Assembly (NCBI RefSeq): GCF_018131005.1
Contig: NZ_JAFCJK010000001.1
Location: forward strand, 620,001 to 684,000
Direction of reading: 5' to 3'
DNA length: 64,000 nt
Source: Bradyrhizobium lablabi
GTDB taxonomy: Bacteria; Pseudomonadota; Alphaproteobacteria; Rhizobiales; Xanthobacteraceae
Shown here: positions 8,738 through 18,791 of the stretch, piece by piece
Position numbering within the stretch: the first letter of the stretch is position 1
Layout of the letters: each line of letters begins with the position of its first letter
Position numbers and translations under genes: made by a program
The notes under the pieces: model-generated
What the model saw: the letters and a program-made list of their open reading frames with translations, nothing else
Told to the model about the DNA's origin: nothing
The model's database searches: none

Positions 8738-9172
8738 TTATCCCGCGTCGCGCGTGACATGCTCGCGATACTGCGGCAGGTCGTCGGTGATTGCATACCA
8801 AGGGGCCTTTGAGCCGACGAAGATATGCGCGGTCGGGCGGATTGACGGCGCGTCAAGCAGCGTCCCCATCGCGACATGGACGAAGGCGCCGTCGCGCACG
8901 ACGGAATAGAGCAGCGAACCGCAATGGCGGCAATGCGCGTCGTGGGCCTTGCCATCGCCGTAAACCAAGAGGTCATCAACGCCGCTGACGACAGAAAATT
9001 TCTCGCGCCCGATTGCGGCGAACGGCTTGAATGCCGCCCCTGTGGCCCGCCGGCAGTTCGAGCAATGGCAATTGAGTGCATAGGAAAACACGTCGGCGAC
9101 CTGATAGCGCACGGCGCGGCAAAAACACTCGCCTGCAAGATAACGAGCGCTTGAATTTGCTGATGCGGTCAC
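8738..9172 (-). CDS. GFA family zinc-binding protein
   Basis: A 144 aa protein of the GFA/CENP-V fold, originally described as glutathione-dependent formaldehyde-activating enzyme. Zinc-binding cysteines occur in the expected pairs: GECFCRAV, CHCSNCRR and CRHCGSLL. A role in adduct metabolism is only family-level; the members are functionally diverse. It is convergent with the DUF1345 gene, 13 bases apart, and divergent from the NTF2-like gene. Confidence 0.85.
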   Translation of the reverse strand: MTASANSSARYLAGECFCRAVRYQVADVFSYALNCHCSNCRRATGAAFKPFAAIGREKFSVVSGVDDLLVYGDGKAHDAHCRHCGSLLYSVVRDGAFVHVAMGTLLDAPSIRPTAHIFVGSKAPWYAITDDLPQYREHVTRDAG

Positions 9173-9268
9173 AGCTCACCTCTCACGCGGATGCCGACAT
9201 CGCCATGGCGCGATCCGGCGGTTCATGGCTTAATCCTATCAGAACAGATCCTGACGGGAGGACAACCC

Positions 9269-9643
9269 ATGAGCAACGATCGAGCGAGCGTCGAGGCCGT
9301 CGTGCAAACCTATTTCGATGGCCTCTATGAAGGCAACGCCGACAAGCTCGGCGCGGTCTTCCACCCCTCCGCCGACCTGCGTTGGGTCGAGAAGGGCGAA
9401 TTGCAGGTGCTGACCGTGCCGGATTGGCTCGATCGCGTGCGCAAGCGGCCATCGGCGAAGGCGGAGGGCAAGCCGCGCGAGGACTTCATCGTCACCATCG
9501 ACCGCTCCGACGACAAGACCGCTTTCATCAAGGTGCGATGCCAGTTGCCGCCGCGCTACTTCACCGACTATCTGGTGGCGATGAAGCTCGCGGACGGCTG
9601 GCAGATCGTCTCGAAATCCTATCGATATGACCTGCACGAGTGA
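9269..9643 (+). CDS. NTF2-like nuclear transport factor 2 / putative lumazine-binding family protein
   Basis: A 124 aa single-domain protein beginning MSNDRASVEAVVQTYFDGLY after a GGGAGGAC ribosome site at 9257-9264. The N-terminal helix, the FHPSADLRWVEKGEL strand and the terminal DGWQIVSKSYRYD are typical of the SnoaL-like/Lumazine_bd_2 branch of the NTF2 fold. Ligand and reaction are unknown. It stands alone between the divergent GFA gene and the antiporter gene. Confidence 0.8.
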   Translation: MSNDRASVEAVVQTYFDGLYEGNADKLGAVFHPSADLRWVEKGELQVLTVPDWLDRVRKRPSAKAEGKPREDFIVTIDRSDDKTAFIKVRCQLPPRYFTDYLVAMKLADGWQIVSKSYRYDLHE

Positions 9644-9707
9644 CGGGGCGCAATCGCCGCCGTCCTCGCCATCGCGGTCGTTCCGGCCACCGACATTTCG
9701 CGGAGGT

Positions 9708-9735
9708 ATGATCAGGCCGCGGCCCGACTGATCAT
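9708..9735. repeat. Inverted repeat upstream of the antiporter gene
   Basis: Perfect arms ATGATCAG/CTGATCAT separated by 12 bases, 64 bases past the NTF2-like stop and 86 bases before the antiporter start. No T tract follows. It could be a terminator-like hairpin or an operator. A tandem 11-base repeat (GCCGGGCCGCA twice, 9762-9784) follows. Confidence 0.35.
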
Positions 9736-9820
9736 GCGGCTCTCGTGACGCGGTTGCGCACGCCGGGCCGCAGGCCGGGCCGCATTGACTGGCGATGGCT
9801 TTCCGGGCGAATTGACCGTC

Positions 9821-11428
9821 ATGGAAGCCACGTTTCAGATCTTTCTGATCCTGCTGGGGCTGCTCGCGGGAACCGCCCTGTTGGCGCGCCGTATCGCCGT
9901 CGCACCAGCTATCCTTCTCCTCCTCGTCGGCGTCGCGCTCGCCTTCGTGCCGGGCATGCCGTCGCTCGAACTGCCCCCCGAGCTCGTGCTCCTGGTGGTG
10001 CTGCCACCGCTGATCTATTCGGCGAGCGTCGCGATGAGCTGGCGCGAGTTCAAGGCGAACCTGCGGCCCATCATTCTGCTGTCGGTCGGCTGTGTGATCT
10101 TCACCGCCTTCATGGTCGCAGCCGCGACCCACTATTTGATCGGCCTGCCCTGGAGCGTCGGCTTCCTGCTCGGCGCAATCGTCGCGCCACCCGACGTGGT
10201 GGCGCCGCTTGCGATTGCCCGCAAGCTGGGCATGCCCCGCCGGATCCTGGTTGTGCTCGAAGGCGAGGGCCTCGCCAATGACGCGACCGCGCTGATCCTC
10301 TATCGCTTCGCAGTGGTCGCGATCACGACCGGGCTGTTCTCGCTGCCGAAGGCGACCGCCACCTTCTTGGTCATCGTGGCCGTCGAGGTCCTGTTCGGCT
10401 CGGCGGTCGGCTGGCTCAGCCTGCGCGCACGCCGCCGTGCCCGCGATCCGCAGGTCGAGATCACGCTGTCGCTCATCACGCCCTATCTCGCCTACTGGAT
10501 CCCCGAACATCTCGGCGGCAGCGGCGTGATCGCGACCGTCGCCTGCGGGCTCTACATGAGCTGGAACGGACCGCTTCTGATCTCAGCCGCGACGCGCCTG
10601 CAGGGCATTTTCTTCTGGGACCTCATCATCTTCCTGATCGAGGGCCTGCTGTTTCTCCTGACCGGGTTCGAGATGCGCGCGTTGTTCGAGAAATCGAAGG
10701 CGTTCCCGCTGCACGACATCCTCTCGGCCACGGCACTGGTCGCCGTCATCGTCATCATCGCGCGGTTCCTCTGGGTCTTTCCGGCCACCTATCTGCCGCG
10801 CTGGTTCAACAAGCGGTTGCGCGAGCGGGACCCGTTGCCGTCGTGGCGGGCGGTTTTCGTGATCGCCTTCACCGGCGTGCGCGGCGCGGTTTCACTTGCC
10901 GCCGCGCTGGCCCTGCCTTTGGCGCTGCCGAACGGCGATCCGTTCCCCCATCGTGACCTGATCCTGTTCGTCGCCTTCGGCGTGATCTTCGTGACCCTGG
11001 TCGGAATTGGCCTCGGATTACCGCTGATGGTGCGTTGGCTCGGCGTCGCCAAGGACGGTCGCAGCGAGCATATCGCCGAGCATGAACAGGAAATCGCGGC
11101 GCGACGCGAGGCGCTGGCGGAGGCGCTGAAATCGCTCGACGCCATCACCGACGACCGCGAATTGTCAGACGAGGTGCTGAAGCTGCTGCGGTCGCGACAC
11201 GAGATCCGCACCAACCAGTTGCCGGATTCGCTTGATCCCGACAAGCACGACGTGTCCGCGGCCGGCACCGAGCTGACGCGCGAGTTGATCGCTTCCGAGC
11301 GAAAATTCATCCACGCGCTGTTGCGCGACGGCAAGATCACCGACGAGACACGGCGGCGGATCGAGCGCGATCTCGATCTGGAGGAAGCGAGCCTGAGCAA
11401 TCGCGAGTATCGGCGGATTCCGTTGTAA
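9821..11428 (+). CDS. CPA1-family Na+/H+ antiporter
   Basis: A 535 aa monovalent cation/proton antiporter of the inner membrane. About 12 hydrophobic segments span residues 1-410, followed by a 125-residue charged cytosolic tail. Transport motifs: LPPLIYSAS, the TM5-like GAIVAPPDVVAPLAIARKLG with the ion-binding Asp, EGEGLANDATALILYR, and TGVRGAVSLAAALALP. The tail contains helical acidic/basic stretches that may be regulatory. Start chosen at ATG 9821; an in-frame start at 9785 is less likely because it adds a non-hydrophobic leader. It converges on the Rieske oxygenase gene. Confidence 0.9.
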   Translation: MEATFQIFLILLGLLAGTALLARRIAVAPAILLLLVGVALAFVPGMPSLELPPELVLLVVLPPLIYSASVAMSWREFKANLRPIILLSVGCVIFTAFMVAAATHYLIGLPWSVGFLLGAIVAPPDVVAPLAIARKLGMPRRILVVLEGEGLANDATALILYRFAVVAITTGLFSLPKATATFLVIVAVEVLFGSAVGWLSLRARRRARDPQVEITLSLITPYLAYWIPEHLGGSGVIATVACGLYMSWNGPLLISAATRLQGIFFWDLIIFLIEGLLFLLTGFEMRALFEKSKAFPLHDILSATALVAVIVIIARFLWVFPATYLPRWFNKRLRERDPLPSWRAVFVIAFTGVRGAVSLAAALALPLALPNGDPFPHRDLILFVAFGVIFVTLVGIGLGLPLMVRWLGVAKDGRSEHIAEHEQEIAARREALAEALKSLDAITDDRELSDEVLKLLRSRHEIRTNQLPDSLDPDKHDVSAAGTELTRELIASERKFIHALLRDGKITDETRRRIERDLDLEEASLSNREYRRIPL

Positions 11429-11449
11429 CCGCCCGTCATCGTGGTGCGC

Positions 11450-12790
11450 CTACTCCGCGGCGGCGTCCTGCCCTGGCCCGCCCACAAGCCCAGCCGGATC
11501 GCCGAACCGCTCGATCATGACGGCGGTTAAATCCTTGCTCTTGCTGGTCACGCAGGCGCCGGAACGCACGGTGTAGCGGTCCTGATGCTTCAGATGCGGC
11601 GGCGCCTCGCCCCGCTGCAGCGCGCGGGCCGCCTCCATCACCAATTTCCGGAAATGCATGATGCCGAGATCGGTGAGCCCAAGATGCTCGCGGGTGCGGT
11701 CGGCGATCGGGCCCTGGCTGTCCTGCACGGCGGCATCCTGTTCGGACACGCCCTTGATGCCGGTATAGCTTCTGGTCTTCTGCAGCTTGCGGTCGATCAG
11801 ATAGTCGTTTCGCTTGTTGCGCAGGGGCACGTAGTTCTCGTCGACCTCCGACATCACGCCATTGCCGTGGGCGTAGCCATCGCGCTCGGCTTCCGTCAGG
11901 GGGCGGTGCGGATTCCAAGCATAGGTAAAGATCCAGCAATTGGTGTCAGTGACCGGCACGAAACTCTGGCCGAAAATGTTCTCGCCCGGCATCGAACTCG
12001 GAGCGTAGGTATGAACCGGCATCAGAAACTGTGCGATGCGCCAGTAGATATTGTCGGTCCCCGTAAGCCGCCCACCTGCGATCGTCAGCCCTGCATCATG
12101 CGGGTTGATTTTGATGACGGGCCGCGGGTCTTCGGCGATCCATCGCATGTGCTCGGTCGCGACCCGCGTCAGCGGATTGACGAAATGCCTCTTGATGTCG
12201 AGGATCTCGTTCTCCTCCTTTTCGAACGAGAGATGGGCGAAGGTGAAATGCGCAGTGTCGATCGAGCCCTCCAGCGCCTGCACCCAGTTGCAGTCCTGCC
12301 ATTTCTTCGTGACGTAGCGGTGTGATGGCGGCAGCAACGCCATCTCCAGCGCGGGCAATTCCGGCATCTCGCCGGCCGGGCCCATATACGCCCAGATCAT
12401 GTCGCCCCATTCGCGCACCGGATAGGACTTGATGCGGATCAGGTCCTTGGCGTTGAGATCGGGATAGGAAGTCGGCATGTCGACGCAGGCGCCGTCGGTA
12501 TCGAACTTCCAGCCGTGATAGACGCAGCGGATGCCGCATTCCTCGTTGCGGCCGAGCCAGAGATTGGCGCCGCGATGCGGACAATACTGATCGATGAGGC
12601 CAACCACGCCGCGTGTGTCTCGGAAGGCGAGCAGTTCCTCCCCGAGGACTGTGATCTTCTTCGGCTCGCCGTCCGGCTCCGGCAATTCTTCCGGCAGCAG
12701 CACCGGAATCCAGAACCGGCGCAACAGTTCGCCCATCCCCGTTCCCGGACCTGCCTCGGTGAGGAACCTGTTGTCTTCGGCGCGGAGCAT
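11450..12790 (-). CDS. Rieske-type aromatic ring-hydroxylating oxygenase (phthalate 4,5-dioxygenase-like)
   Basis: A 446 aa oxygenase subunit. The Rieske [2Fe-2S] ligands are Cys70/His72 (QYCPHRGANL) and Cys89/His92 (CVYHGWKFD). The mononuclear iron site follows the bridging pattern EGSIDTAHFTFAH, giving Asp178, His181 and His186. Overall length and the GTGMGELLRRFWIPVLLPEE opening match the phthalate 4,5-dioxygenase/LigXa group of single-component-alpha oxygenases that also attack methoxyaromatics. A ferredoxin reductase partner is not in the window. It lies 63 bases after a codirectional TauD-type gene, so both probably form one transcript. The substrate is unknown. Confidence 0.88.
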   Translation of the reverse strand: MLRAEDNRFLTEAGPGTGMGELLRRFWIPVLLPEELPEPDGEPKKITVLGEELLAFRDTRGVVGLIDQYCPHRGANLWLGRNEECGIRCVYHGWKFDTDGACVDMPTSYPDLNAKDLIRIKSYPVREWGDMIWAYMGPAGEMPELPALEMALLPPSHRYVTKKWQDCNWVQALEGSIDTAHFTFAHLSFEKEENEILDIKRHFVNPLTRVATEHMRWIAEDPRPVIKINPHDAGLTIAGGRLTGTDNIYWRIAQFLMPVHTYAPSSMPGENIFGQSFVPVTDTNCWIFTYAWNPHRPLTEAERDGYAHGNGVMSEVDENYVPLRNKRNDYLIDRKLQKTRSYTGIKGVSEQDAAVQDSQGPIADRTREHLGLTDLGIMHFRKLVMEAARALQRGEAPPHLKHQDRYTVRSGACVTSKSKDLTAVMIERFGDPAGLVGGPGQDAAAE

Positions 12791-12853
12791 GGGCGACCTC
12801 CGAATATCATTCTAGATTTTGGCGCGCTTGGTAGCGCGCCGGCGCTGCCGTCC

Positions 12854-13747
12854 TCACACCGGCCGCTCTCCCTTCACCGTTACGCGCGTGCCCGATCGCG
12901 TGTGCGGCCAGTAGTCCCACATCGCGCGATGCTGGGCGCAGCGGTTGTCCCAGAACGCGATTGCGTTCTCGGTCCAGCGGAAGCGACACTGGAACAGCGG
13001 GTTCTCCGCGTGCTGGTAGAGATAGGCCAGCATCGCGTCGCTTTCGTCGCGGGGGATGCCGACGATGTGGCGGGTGAAGCCGCGATTGACGTAGAGCGCC
13101 TTCTTGCCCGTGACCGGATGCGTGCGGATCACCGGATGCTCGGCGCGCGGGTAGATCTGCTTGTCGGCGACGCCGTAATTGGCATAGAGCCCGCGATAGG
13201 TCTGCTCGCCGTCATGCATCGCAGTCAGCCCGTCGAGATAGGCCTTCATCCGGTCGGACAGCGCCTCATAGGCCGCGTACATGTTGGCGAACAGCGTGTC
13301 GCCGCCGCGCGGCGGGCACTGCTTGATGTAGAGGATCGAGCCCATCGGCGGCTCGAGGTCGCAGGACACGTCGGTGTGCCAGCCTTCGCCATTGGCGCGC
13401 GGCGAATCCTTGTCCGCGTGGATCTTCATCAGCGCCGGATCGCCCTCGTTCGGCGCCGCCGGGTGCACGTGCAATTCGCCGAACTTGCGGCCGAAGGCGA
13501 GATGTTGCTGCGGGGAGATGTGCTGGTCGCGGAAGAAGATAACGAGGTTTTCGGCAAGCGCGCGGTGGATCTCGTCCATCTGACGGTTGGAGCGCGCATC
13601 GTCCGAGACGAGTTTGCCAATGTCGACGCCGGAGATTTCCGCGCCGATGATCGGCGTCAGCTTCTCGACAGCGATGGTCTCATAGGGCTCTGATTCATCG
13701 GCAACGTGCCGATAGCGCGGGCCCTGCTTGCCGGACAATGAACTCAT
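12854..13747 (-). CDS. TauD/TfdA-type 2-oxoglutarate-dependent dioxygenase
   Basis: A 297 aa non-haem Fe(II) oxygenase. Iron ligands: His124 and Asp126 in GEGWHTDVSCD, and distal His273 in RCAQHRAMWDYW; the 2-oxoglutarate-binding Arg is in RSGTRVTV near 284-288. I start at MSSLSGK because GGGAGAACAGG lies just upstream; an upstream in-frame ATG adds 20 unrelated residues. Members cleave taurine, sulfonates, 2,4-D or related compounds. Linked to the following Rieske oxygenase gene, it suggests a two-oxygenase catabolic step. The ssu-like transporter at 40 kb is not adjacent. Confidence 0.88.
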   Translation of the reverse strand: MSSLSGKQGPRYRHVADESEPYETIAVEKLTPIIGAEISGVDIGKLVSDDARSNRQMDEIHRALAENLVIFFRDQHISPQQHLAFGRKFGELHVHPAAPNEGDPALMKIHADKDSPRANGEGWHTDVSCDLEPPMGSILYIKQCPPRGGDTLFANMYAAYEALSDRMKAYLDGLTAMHDGEQTYRGLYANYGVADKQIYPRAEHPVIRTHPVTGKKALYVNRGFTRHIVGIPRDESDAMLAYLYQHAENPLFQCRFRWTENAIAFWDNRCAQHRAMWDYWPHTRSGTRVTVKGERPV

Positions 13748-13782
13748 CCTGTTCTCCCGATCGTTCTTGATTGGGAGACATC

Positions 13783-13814
13783 GTAGCCCGGATCGCGCGA
13801 AGCGCAATCCGGCT
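13783..13814. repeat. Short palindromic intergenic repeat (TAGCCCGGAT type)
   Basis: TAGCCCGGATCGCGCGAAGC followed by GCAATCCGGCT: arms AGCCCGGAT and ATCCGGCT around GCGCGAAGCGC. This is a form often met in Bradyrhizobium intergenic DNA. It lies between ispG and the tauD-like gene. Confidence 0.5.
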
Positions 13815-13824
13815 CATGACACTG

Positions 13825-15114
<1,290 letters not shown>

Positions 15115-15349
15115 GGCGTCTCGAATATCAGATTCTGGTGACATTCACCAACGGGCGGTGAACGGCGCGTCCGCGCGGCGGGGCGGTTAAGTTTCCGTTG
15201 TTGATTCAATACCTTATTGCGCCGATCGAGACCGAAAGCAAGCCATGCGGCGGCGCCCTGCATGACCGCTATATTGGAGCGGAATTGGATGATTCAAAGG
15301 GCAAAGTGACCGCTTTTCATGTGATCCGGGTACCTCCGATCGCCTCGAT

Positions 15350-15539
15350 CGAGCATGATCCTGTCGCAAGAACCGAGTCCACTTTTCCGGATAACGCCCT
15401 AGAAGCGCGATGAGATTAGGGTGAATCGTCATCGCGCTTCAGGTCCTTGCTTGAGCATGATCTCCGCGCAAACGCTCCGCGTTTGTCGCGAGGGAAAACC
15501 GCTACACACTTTTCCGGATCATGCTCTAGCATCCGGCTT
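15350..15539. repeat. Two tandem intergenic repeats (family A)
   Basis: First unit 15350-15402 runs GAGCATGATCC to TTTTCCGGATAACGCCCTAG. The second, 15402-15539, begins with a stem AAGCGCGATGA/TCATCGCGCTT and ends TTTTCCGGATCATGCTCTAG. The same unit recurs at 28051, 40443, 48441, 50879 and 59946. The rest of the 15115-15562 gap shows only unassigned sequence upstream of ispG and the sulfurtransferase gene; the latter starts 23 bases after the repeat. Confidence 0.7.
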
Positions 15540-15562
15540 GAGATGATATCGGGAGAGAGCCC

Positions 15563-16438
15563 ATGGCTGACCACAGCGAGCTGATCACTACCGCGGAACT
15601 CGCCGACATCCTCATGCGACCGGATCTGCGCCTGTTCGACTGTACGACCTATCTCGAGCCGGTACCTCCGGGTAGCCGAGTTCCCTATCTTGCGGTCTCG
15701 GGGCGGCAGACGTTCGAAGCCGGTCACATTCCCGGTGCGAATTTCCTCGACCTGCAGGGCGAATTCTCAGATCCGCACACCGAACTTCGCTTCATGATGC
15801 CGCCGGTGGCGCAGCTCGAGGCCGCGTTTGGCCGCCACGGCATCTCGGCGAACAGCCGGGTCGTTCTCTACTCGATCGGCACGATGATGTGGGCGACGCG
15901 CTTCTGGTGGATGCTGCGCTCGCTCGGCTTCGAAGGCGCTTCCCTACTCGACGGCGGCATCGACAAATGGACCGCCGAGGGCCGCGACATTGAGACCGGC
16001 CTTGCCGGCGGCTATCCGCTGGCAAGGTTCACGGCGAGGCCGGTGCCCGGCCTGTTCGTCGGCAAGCATGACGTGCTGGCCGCGACGGCCGATCGCAACA
16101 CCGTCATCGTCAATGCGCTCGGCCCGCAATTCTACAAGGGCCTGGAGCCTAGCCGTTATGGTCGTGCCGGACGCATCCCAGGCAGCGTCAGCGTGCCGGC
16201 GGCAACCCTGATTGACCCGAAGAGCAAGGCGTTCGTGCCGCTTGCCGAGGCCGAGCAGGTGTTCGCCGCGCAGGGCATCACCCGCGACAAACGCGTGATC
16301 GCCTATTGCGGCGGCGGCATCTCCGCAACCATCGACCTGCTCCAGCTGCATCGGCTCGGCTACGACAATCTCACGCTTTATGACGGCTCGATGGGCGAAT
16401 GGGCCAAGGACGAGTCGCTGCCGATCGAGACGGGGTAG
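15563..16438 (+). CDS. sseA: Thiosulfate/3-mercaptopyruvate sulfurtransferase (tandem rhodanese)
   Basis: A 291 aa two-domain rhodanese transferring sulfane sulfur to cyanide or thiols. The N-terminal domain (about 8-145) has Ser104 where a catalytic Cys would be (VLYSIGTMM) and is structural. The C-terminal domain (165-288) carries the active Cys249 in AYCGGGISAT. The CGGGIS loop differs from the CGSGVTA of classical mercaptopyruvate sulfurtransferase, so substrate preference is open. A GGGAGAGAGCC ribosome site precedes ATG 15563. Its upstream DNA consists of repeats. Confidence 0.87.
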   Translation: MADHSELITTAELADILMRPDLRLFDCTTYLEPVPPGSRVPYLAVSGRQTFEAGHIPGANFLDLQGEFSDPHTELRFMMPPVAQLEAAFGRHGISANSRVVLYSIGTMMWATRFWWMLRSLGFEGASLLDGGIDKWTAEGRDIETGLAGGYPLARFTARPVPGLFVGKHDVLAATADRNTVIVNALGPQFYKGLEPSRYGRAGRIPGSVSVPAATLIDPKSKAFVPLAEAEQVFAAQGITRDKRVIAYCGGGISATIDLLQLHRLGYDNLTLYDGSMGEWAKDESLPIETG

Positions 16439-16550
16439 CGCCGTACTCGCCTCGCCCCGTCCTGGCGAAAGCCGAGACGACCGTGAATTCATGGCGGTTC
16501 AATCCCAGAGAGCTAACAGGTCCGCAGGTCGGATTGGCCGCTTGGCAGCA

Positions 16551-17507
16551 TCACGCCGGAACGTTCGGATCGGGCGTCACCTTCGGATCGGGCTTGTTGA
16601 CCAGATAGAGCCCAACGATCACGAGCAGCGCTGCGGCGCCGAACACCGGCGTCAGCGTGTCGTGCATGATGAAGTAGGCGGCGACCACGCCGAACAGCGG
16701 CGTGATGAAGGTGAAGGCCGAAAGCCTGCTCGCCGAATAGCTCTTTACCATCGCAAACCAGATCACGAAGGTGCACCCCACGACCCAGACCGCCTGATAG
16801 GCGAGCAGCGAGATCGACAGCGCGCTCGGCATATGGGTGATCCTCTCGCCGAACAGCCATGACGCAAGCCCTAGGATCGGAATCGAGACCGCGACCTGAT
16901 AGCCCAGAGCCTTTTCCGGCGCCGCCTTGCGCAAGTTGGTCCCCTTGGCGACCAGCGTGGTCGCCGCCCACAGCGCGCCGCCGCCGACCACCATGAGGTC
17001 GCCGAGCAGGACCTTTGCATCGACATCCGGTTGCGGCACGCCGATCGCCAGCGCGACGCCGGCAAAGCTCAGCGCCAGCCCGCTCCACTGCATCGCGCTC
17101 AAGCGCTCGCCAAGGAACTGATGCGAGCCGAGCGCGACGAAGAACGGCGCGGTGTAGAGGAACACCGCCGCACGCGAGGCCGAGGTGAAGACAAGGCCGG
17201 AAAAGATCAGCACGAATTCGACACCGAACATCAGCCCCGCGACCAGCCCGGGGCCGAGGGTGCCGTCCCGCACGACGAATTTCACGCCGCGCAGCCAGCC
17301 GACGATGATCATGACCGGCAACGCGCCGGCGGAACGGATCATCGCCTGCAGCATGGGCGGCACGTCGGGCAAGGCGAGCTTGACCGCGATCTGGTTGAAG
17401 CCCCAGCTCAGGCATAGCATCAGCATCAGCGCGATGGCGCGCGGGGGCAGTCCATGCCCGACGCTGACGGGCGGTGCTGAGTTGGTGGAGATTGCCTGGG
17501 TGGACAT
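16551..17507 (-). CDS. DMT superfamily transporter (EamA domains)
   Basis: A 318 aa inner-membrane exporter with ten predicted helices in two EamA repeats (about 25-155 and 168-302). The hallmarks are LCLSWGFNQIAVKLAL in the first helix, FTSASRAAVFLYTAPFFVALG in the middle, and TFITPLFGVVAAYFIM near the end. Likely exports amino acids or metabolites; substrate unknown. It is convergent with the sulfurtransferase gene. A repeat of another family separates it from the zur-like gene on the same strand. Confidence 0.88.
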   Translation of the reverse strand: MSTQAISTNSAPPVSVGHGLPPRAIALMLMLCLSWGFNQIAVKLALPDVPPMLQAMIRSAGALPVMIIVGWLRGVKFVVRDGTLGPGLVAGLMFGVEFVLIFSGLVFTSASRAAVFLYTAPFFVALGSHQFLGERLSAMQWSGLALSFAGVALAIGVPQPDVDAKVLLGDLMVVGGGALWAATTLVAKGTNLRKAAPEKALGYQVAVSIPILGLASWLFGERITHMPSALSISLLAYQAVWVVGCTFVIWFAMVKSYSASRLSAFTFITPLFGVVAAYFIMHDTLTPVFGAAALLVIVGLYLVNKPDPKVTPDPNVPA

Positions 17508-17562
17508 GTTTCCTCGCGGCCGGCTTGGCGCCGTGTTGCTCGTTATGGTTCGACTAGATTGA

Positions 17563-17652
17563 CCCGTGATTGCGAGGGGCCAAGCGACGAAGCGATCTGC
17601 GTTTCAGCAAATGGCGAAATGGATTGCTTCGCTCCGCTCGCAACGACGGGGT
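17563..17652. repeat. Intergenic repeat (family D, GCGAAGCGATC type)
   Basis: CCGTGATTGCGAGGGGCCAA leading to GGATTGCTTCGCTCCGCTCG and CAACGACGGGG: the two ends are inverted (TTGCGAG and CTCGCAA). A common form in Bradyrhizobium noncoding DNA. Only one copy lies here, in the zur-DMT gap. Confidence 0.55.
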
Positions 17653-17676
17653 GAGGATCTCGCATTCTTTTCCACA

Positions 17677-18162
17677 TCATTTGCGACAATGGGCGCAGGT
17701 GCCCGCGATCTCGACGACGGAGAGTTTTGGGACGAAGCCCGACGCCCGCGCCGCCGCCGTCAGGCTTTGCGCGACGGGCGCCGCCGGAATCTCGCCGACC
17801 GAGCCGCAATGGTCGCAAATCAGGAACGCCACCATCGAGGTCTCGTCGTGATCGTGCGCACAGGCAAGGAAGGCGTTGCGGCTCTCGATGCGGTGGACGA
17901 GGCCGTTCGCCATCAGGAAGTCGAGCGCGCGGTAGACCGTGATCGGCGCCGGCCGCGGCATCGACTTGGCAAGCTCGTCGATCACTTCATAGGCGCCGAG
18001 CGGACGGTGACTGGACAACAGCGCCTGCAGCACCTGGCGGCGGATCGGGGTGAATTTCTGCGCCCGGCGCGCGCAGACCTGCTCGGCATGCGTCATCGCC
18101 TCGGCGGTGCAGCGCCCATGGTCGTGATCGGGGGCCGGAAATGTCGGCTTGGCCAAGCTCAT
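17677..18162 (-). CDS. zur: Fur family transcriptional repressor, Zur-like
   Basis: A 161 aa metalloregulator. A winged-helix domain (about 30-100, FTPIRRQVLQALLSSHRPLGAYEVID and TVYRALDFLMANGLVHRI) is followed by the dimerisation domain with structural zinc Cys pairs CDHCGS and CAHCRK at the very end. Metal-site residues HDHDETSMVAF with His and Cys (LACAHDHD) resemble Zur more than Fur or Irr. Start set at MSLAKPTF, where GCGGGA is near; an in-frame upstream ATG adds 12 residues. No znuABC genes are adjacent, so the zinc assignment rests on sequence. Confidence 0.8.
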   Translation of the reverse strand: MSLAKPTFPAPDHDHGRCTAEAMTHAEQVCARRAQKFTPIRRQVLQALLSSHRPLGAYEVIDELAKSMPRPAPITVYRALDFLMANGLVHRIESRNAFLACAHDHDETSMVAFLICDHCGSVGEIPAAPVAQSLTAAARASGFVPKLSVVEIAGTCAHCRK

Positions 18163-18267
18163 TTGTCCCGCTTTTAGCACCTTGGCGTGGGTTCCCAAAG
18201 CCCGCCTCCAGCCATGTGCTCAATGCGGGGCTGCCTCCCGTTAATCTGCGGTGCGGAATTCGTAAGC

Positions 18268-18292
18268 AAGCTTATTATATCCCAAGCTTATT
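18268..18292 (+). promoter_or_regulatory. Direct repeat AAGCTTATT, candidate MarR operator and promoter
   Basis: AAGCTTATT occurs at 18268-18276 and 18284-18292, 16 bases apart, within TAAGC...GCTTA inverted ends. A TTATTATAT stretch resembling a -10 element lies between. It is the only A/T-rich patch upstream of the marR-emrAB operon and lies 20 bases before the marR start. MarR repressors typically bind such sites over their own promoters. Confidence 0.45.
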
Positions 18293-18311
18293 GAAAGGGG
18301 CTCGATTGGCC

Positions 18312-18791
18312 ATGCGCGGTTCGGTGGATATGAACTTCCTGTTCACGCTCGGCGAGGTGTTCCGCCTGCTCCGCGTCTATGCGGACAAAGAGGCGGCGCG
18401 TTACGGCATAACCCGTGCGCAATGGGCTGTTCTCGCCAAGGTCGAACGTGCCGAAGGGTTGAAGCAGTCGGAACTCGCAGAGCAGATGGAGATGCAGCCG
18501 ATCACACTGACGCGGCTGATCGACAAGCTCTGCGACAATGACTGGATCGAACGCCGCGGCGACGAGACCGACCGCCGCGTCAACCGCCTTTATCTGACGA
18601 AGGCCGCGCGACCGTTGCTCGGCAAGCTCGCCGGGCTTCGTTCCGAACTCACCGCGACCGCACTCGAGGGCATCAGTCCGGCCGATGCCCATCGCATGCT
18701 CTCGCAACTGGATTCGATCAAGGAAAACATTCGCAATGCCATCCAAGCTCCAGCTGGCCAATCTCTCCGAAAAGAGCAGCGCTATGGCTGA
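18312..18791 (+). CDS. MarR family regulator of the adjacent efflux operon
   Basis: A 159 aa winged-helix repressor. The fold is seen in YGITRAQWAVLAKVERAEG, the recognition segment LKQSELAEQMEMQPITLTRL and the wing DWIERRGDETDRRVNRLYLT, whose DxRxxR motif is typical. It starts at ATG 18312 (GAAAGGGG upstream) and its stop overlaps the emrA-like start, so the two are translationally linked. It probably represses the operon and is released by the exported compound. Confidence 0.88.
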   Translation: MRGSVDMNFLFTLGEVFRLLRVYADKEAARYGITRAQWAVLAKVERAEGLKQSELAEQMEMQPITLTRLIDKLCDNDWIERRGDETDRRVNRLYLTKAARPLLGKLAGLRSELTATALEGISPADAHRMLSQLDSIKENIRNAIQAPAGQSLRKEQRYG

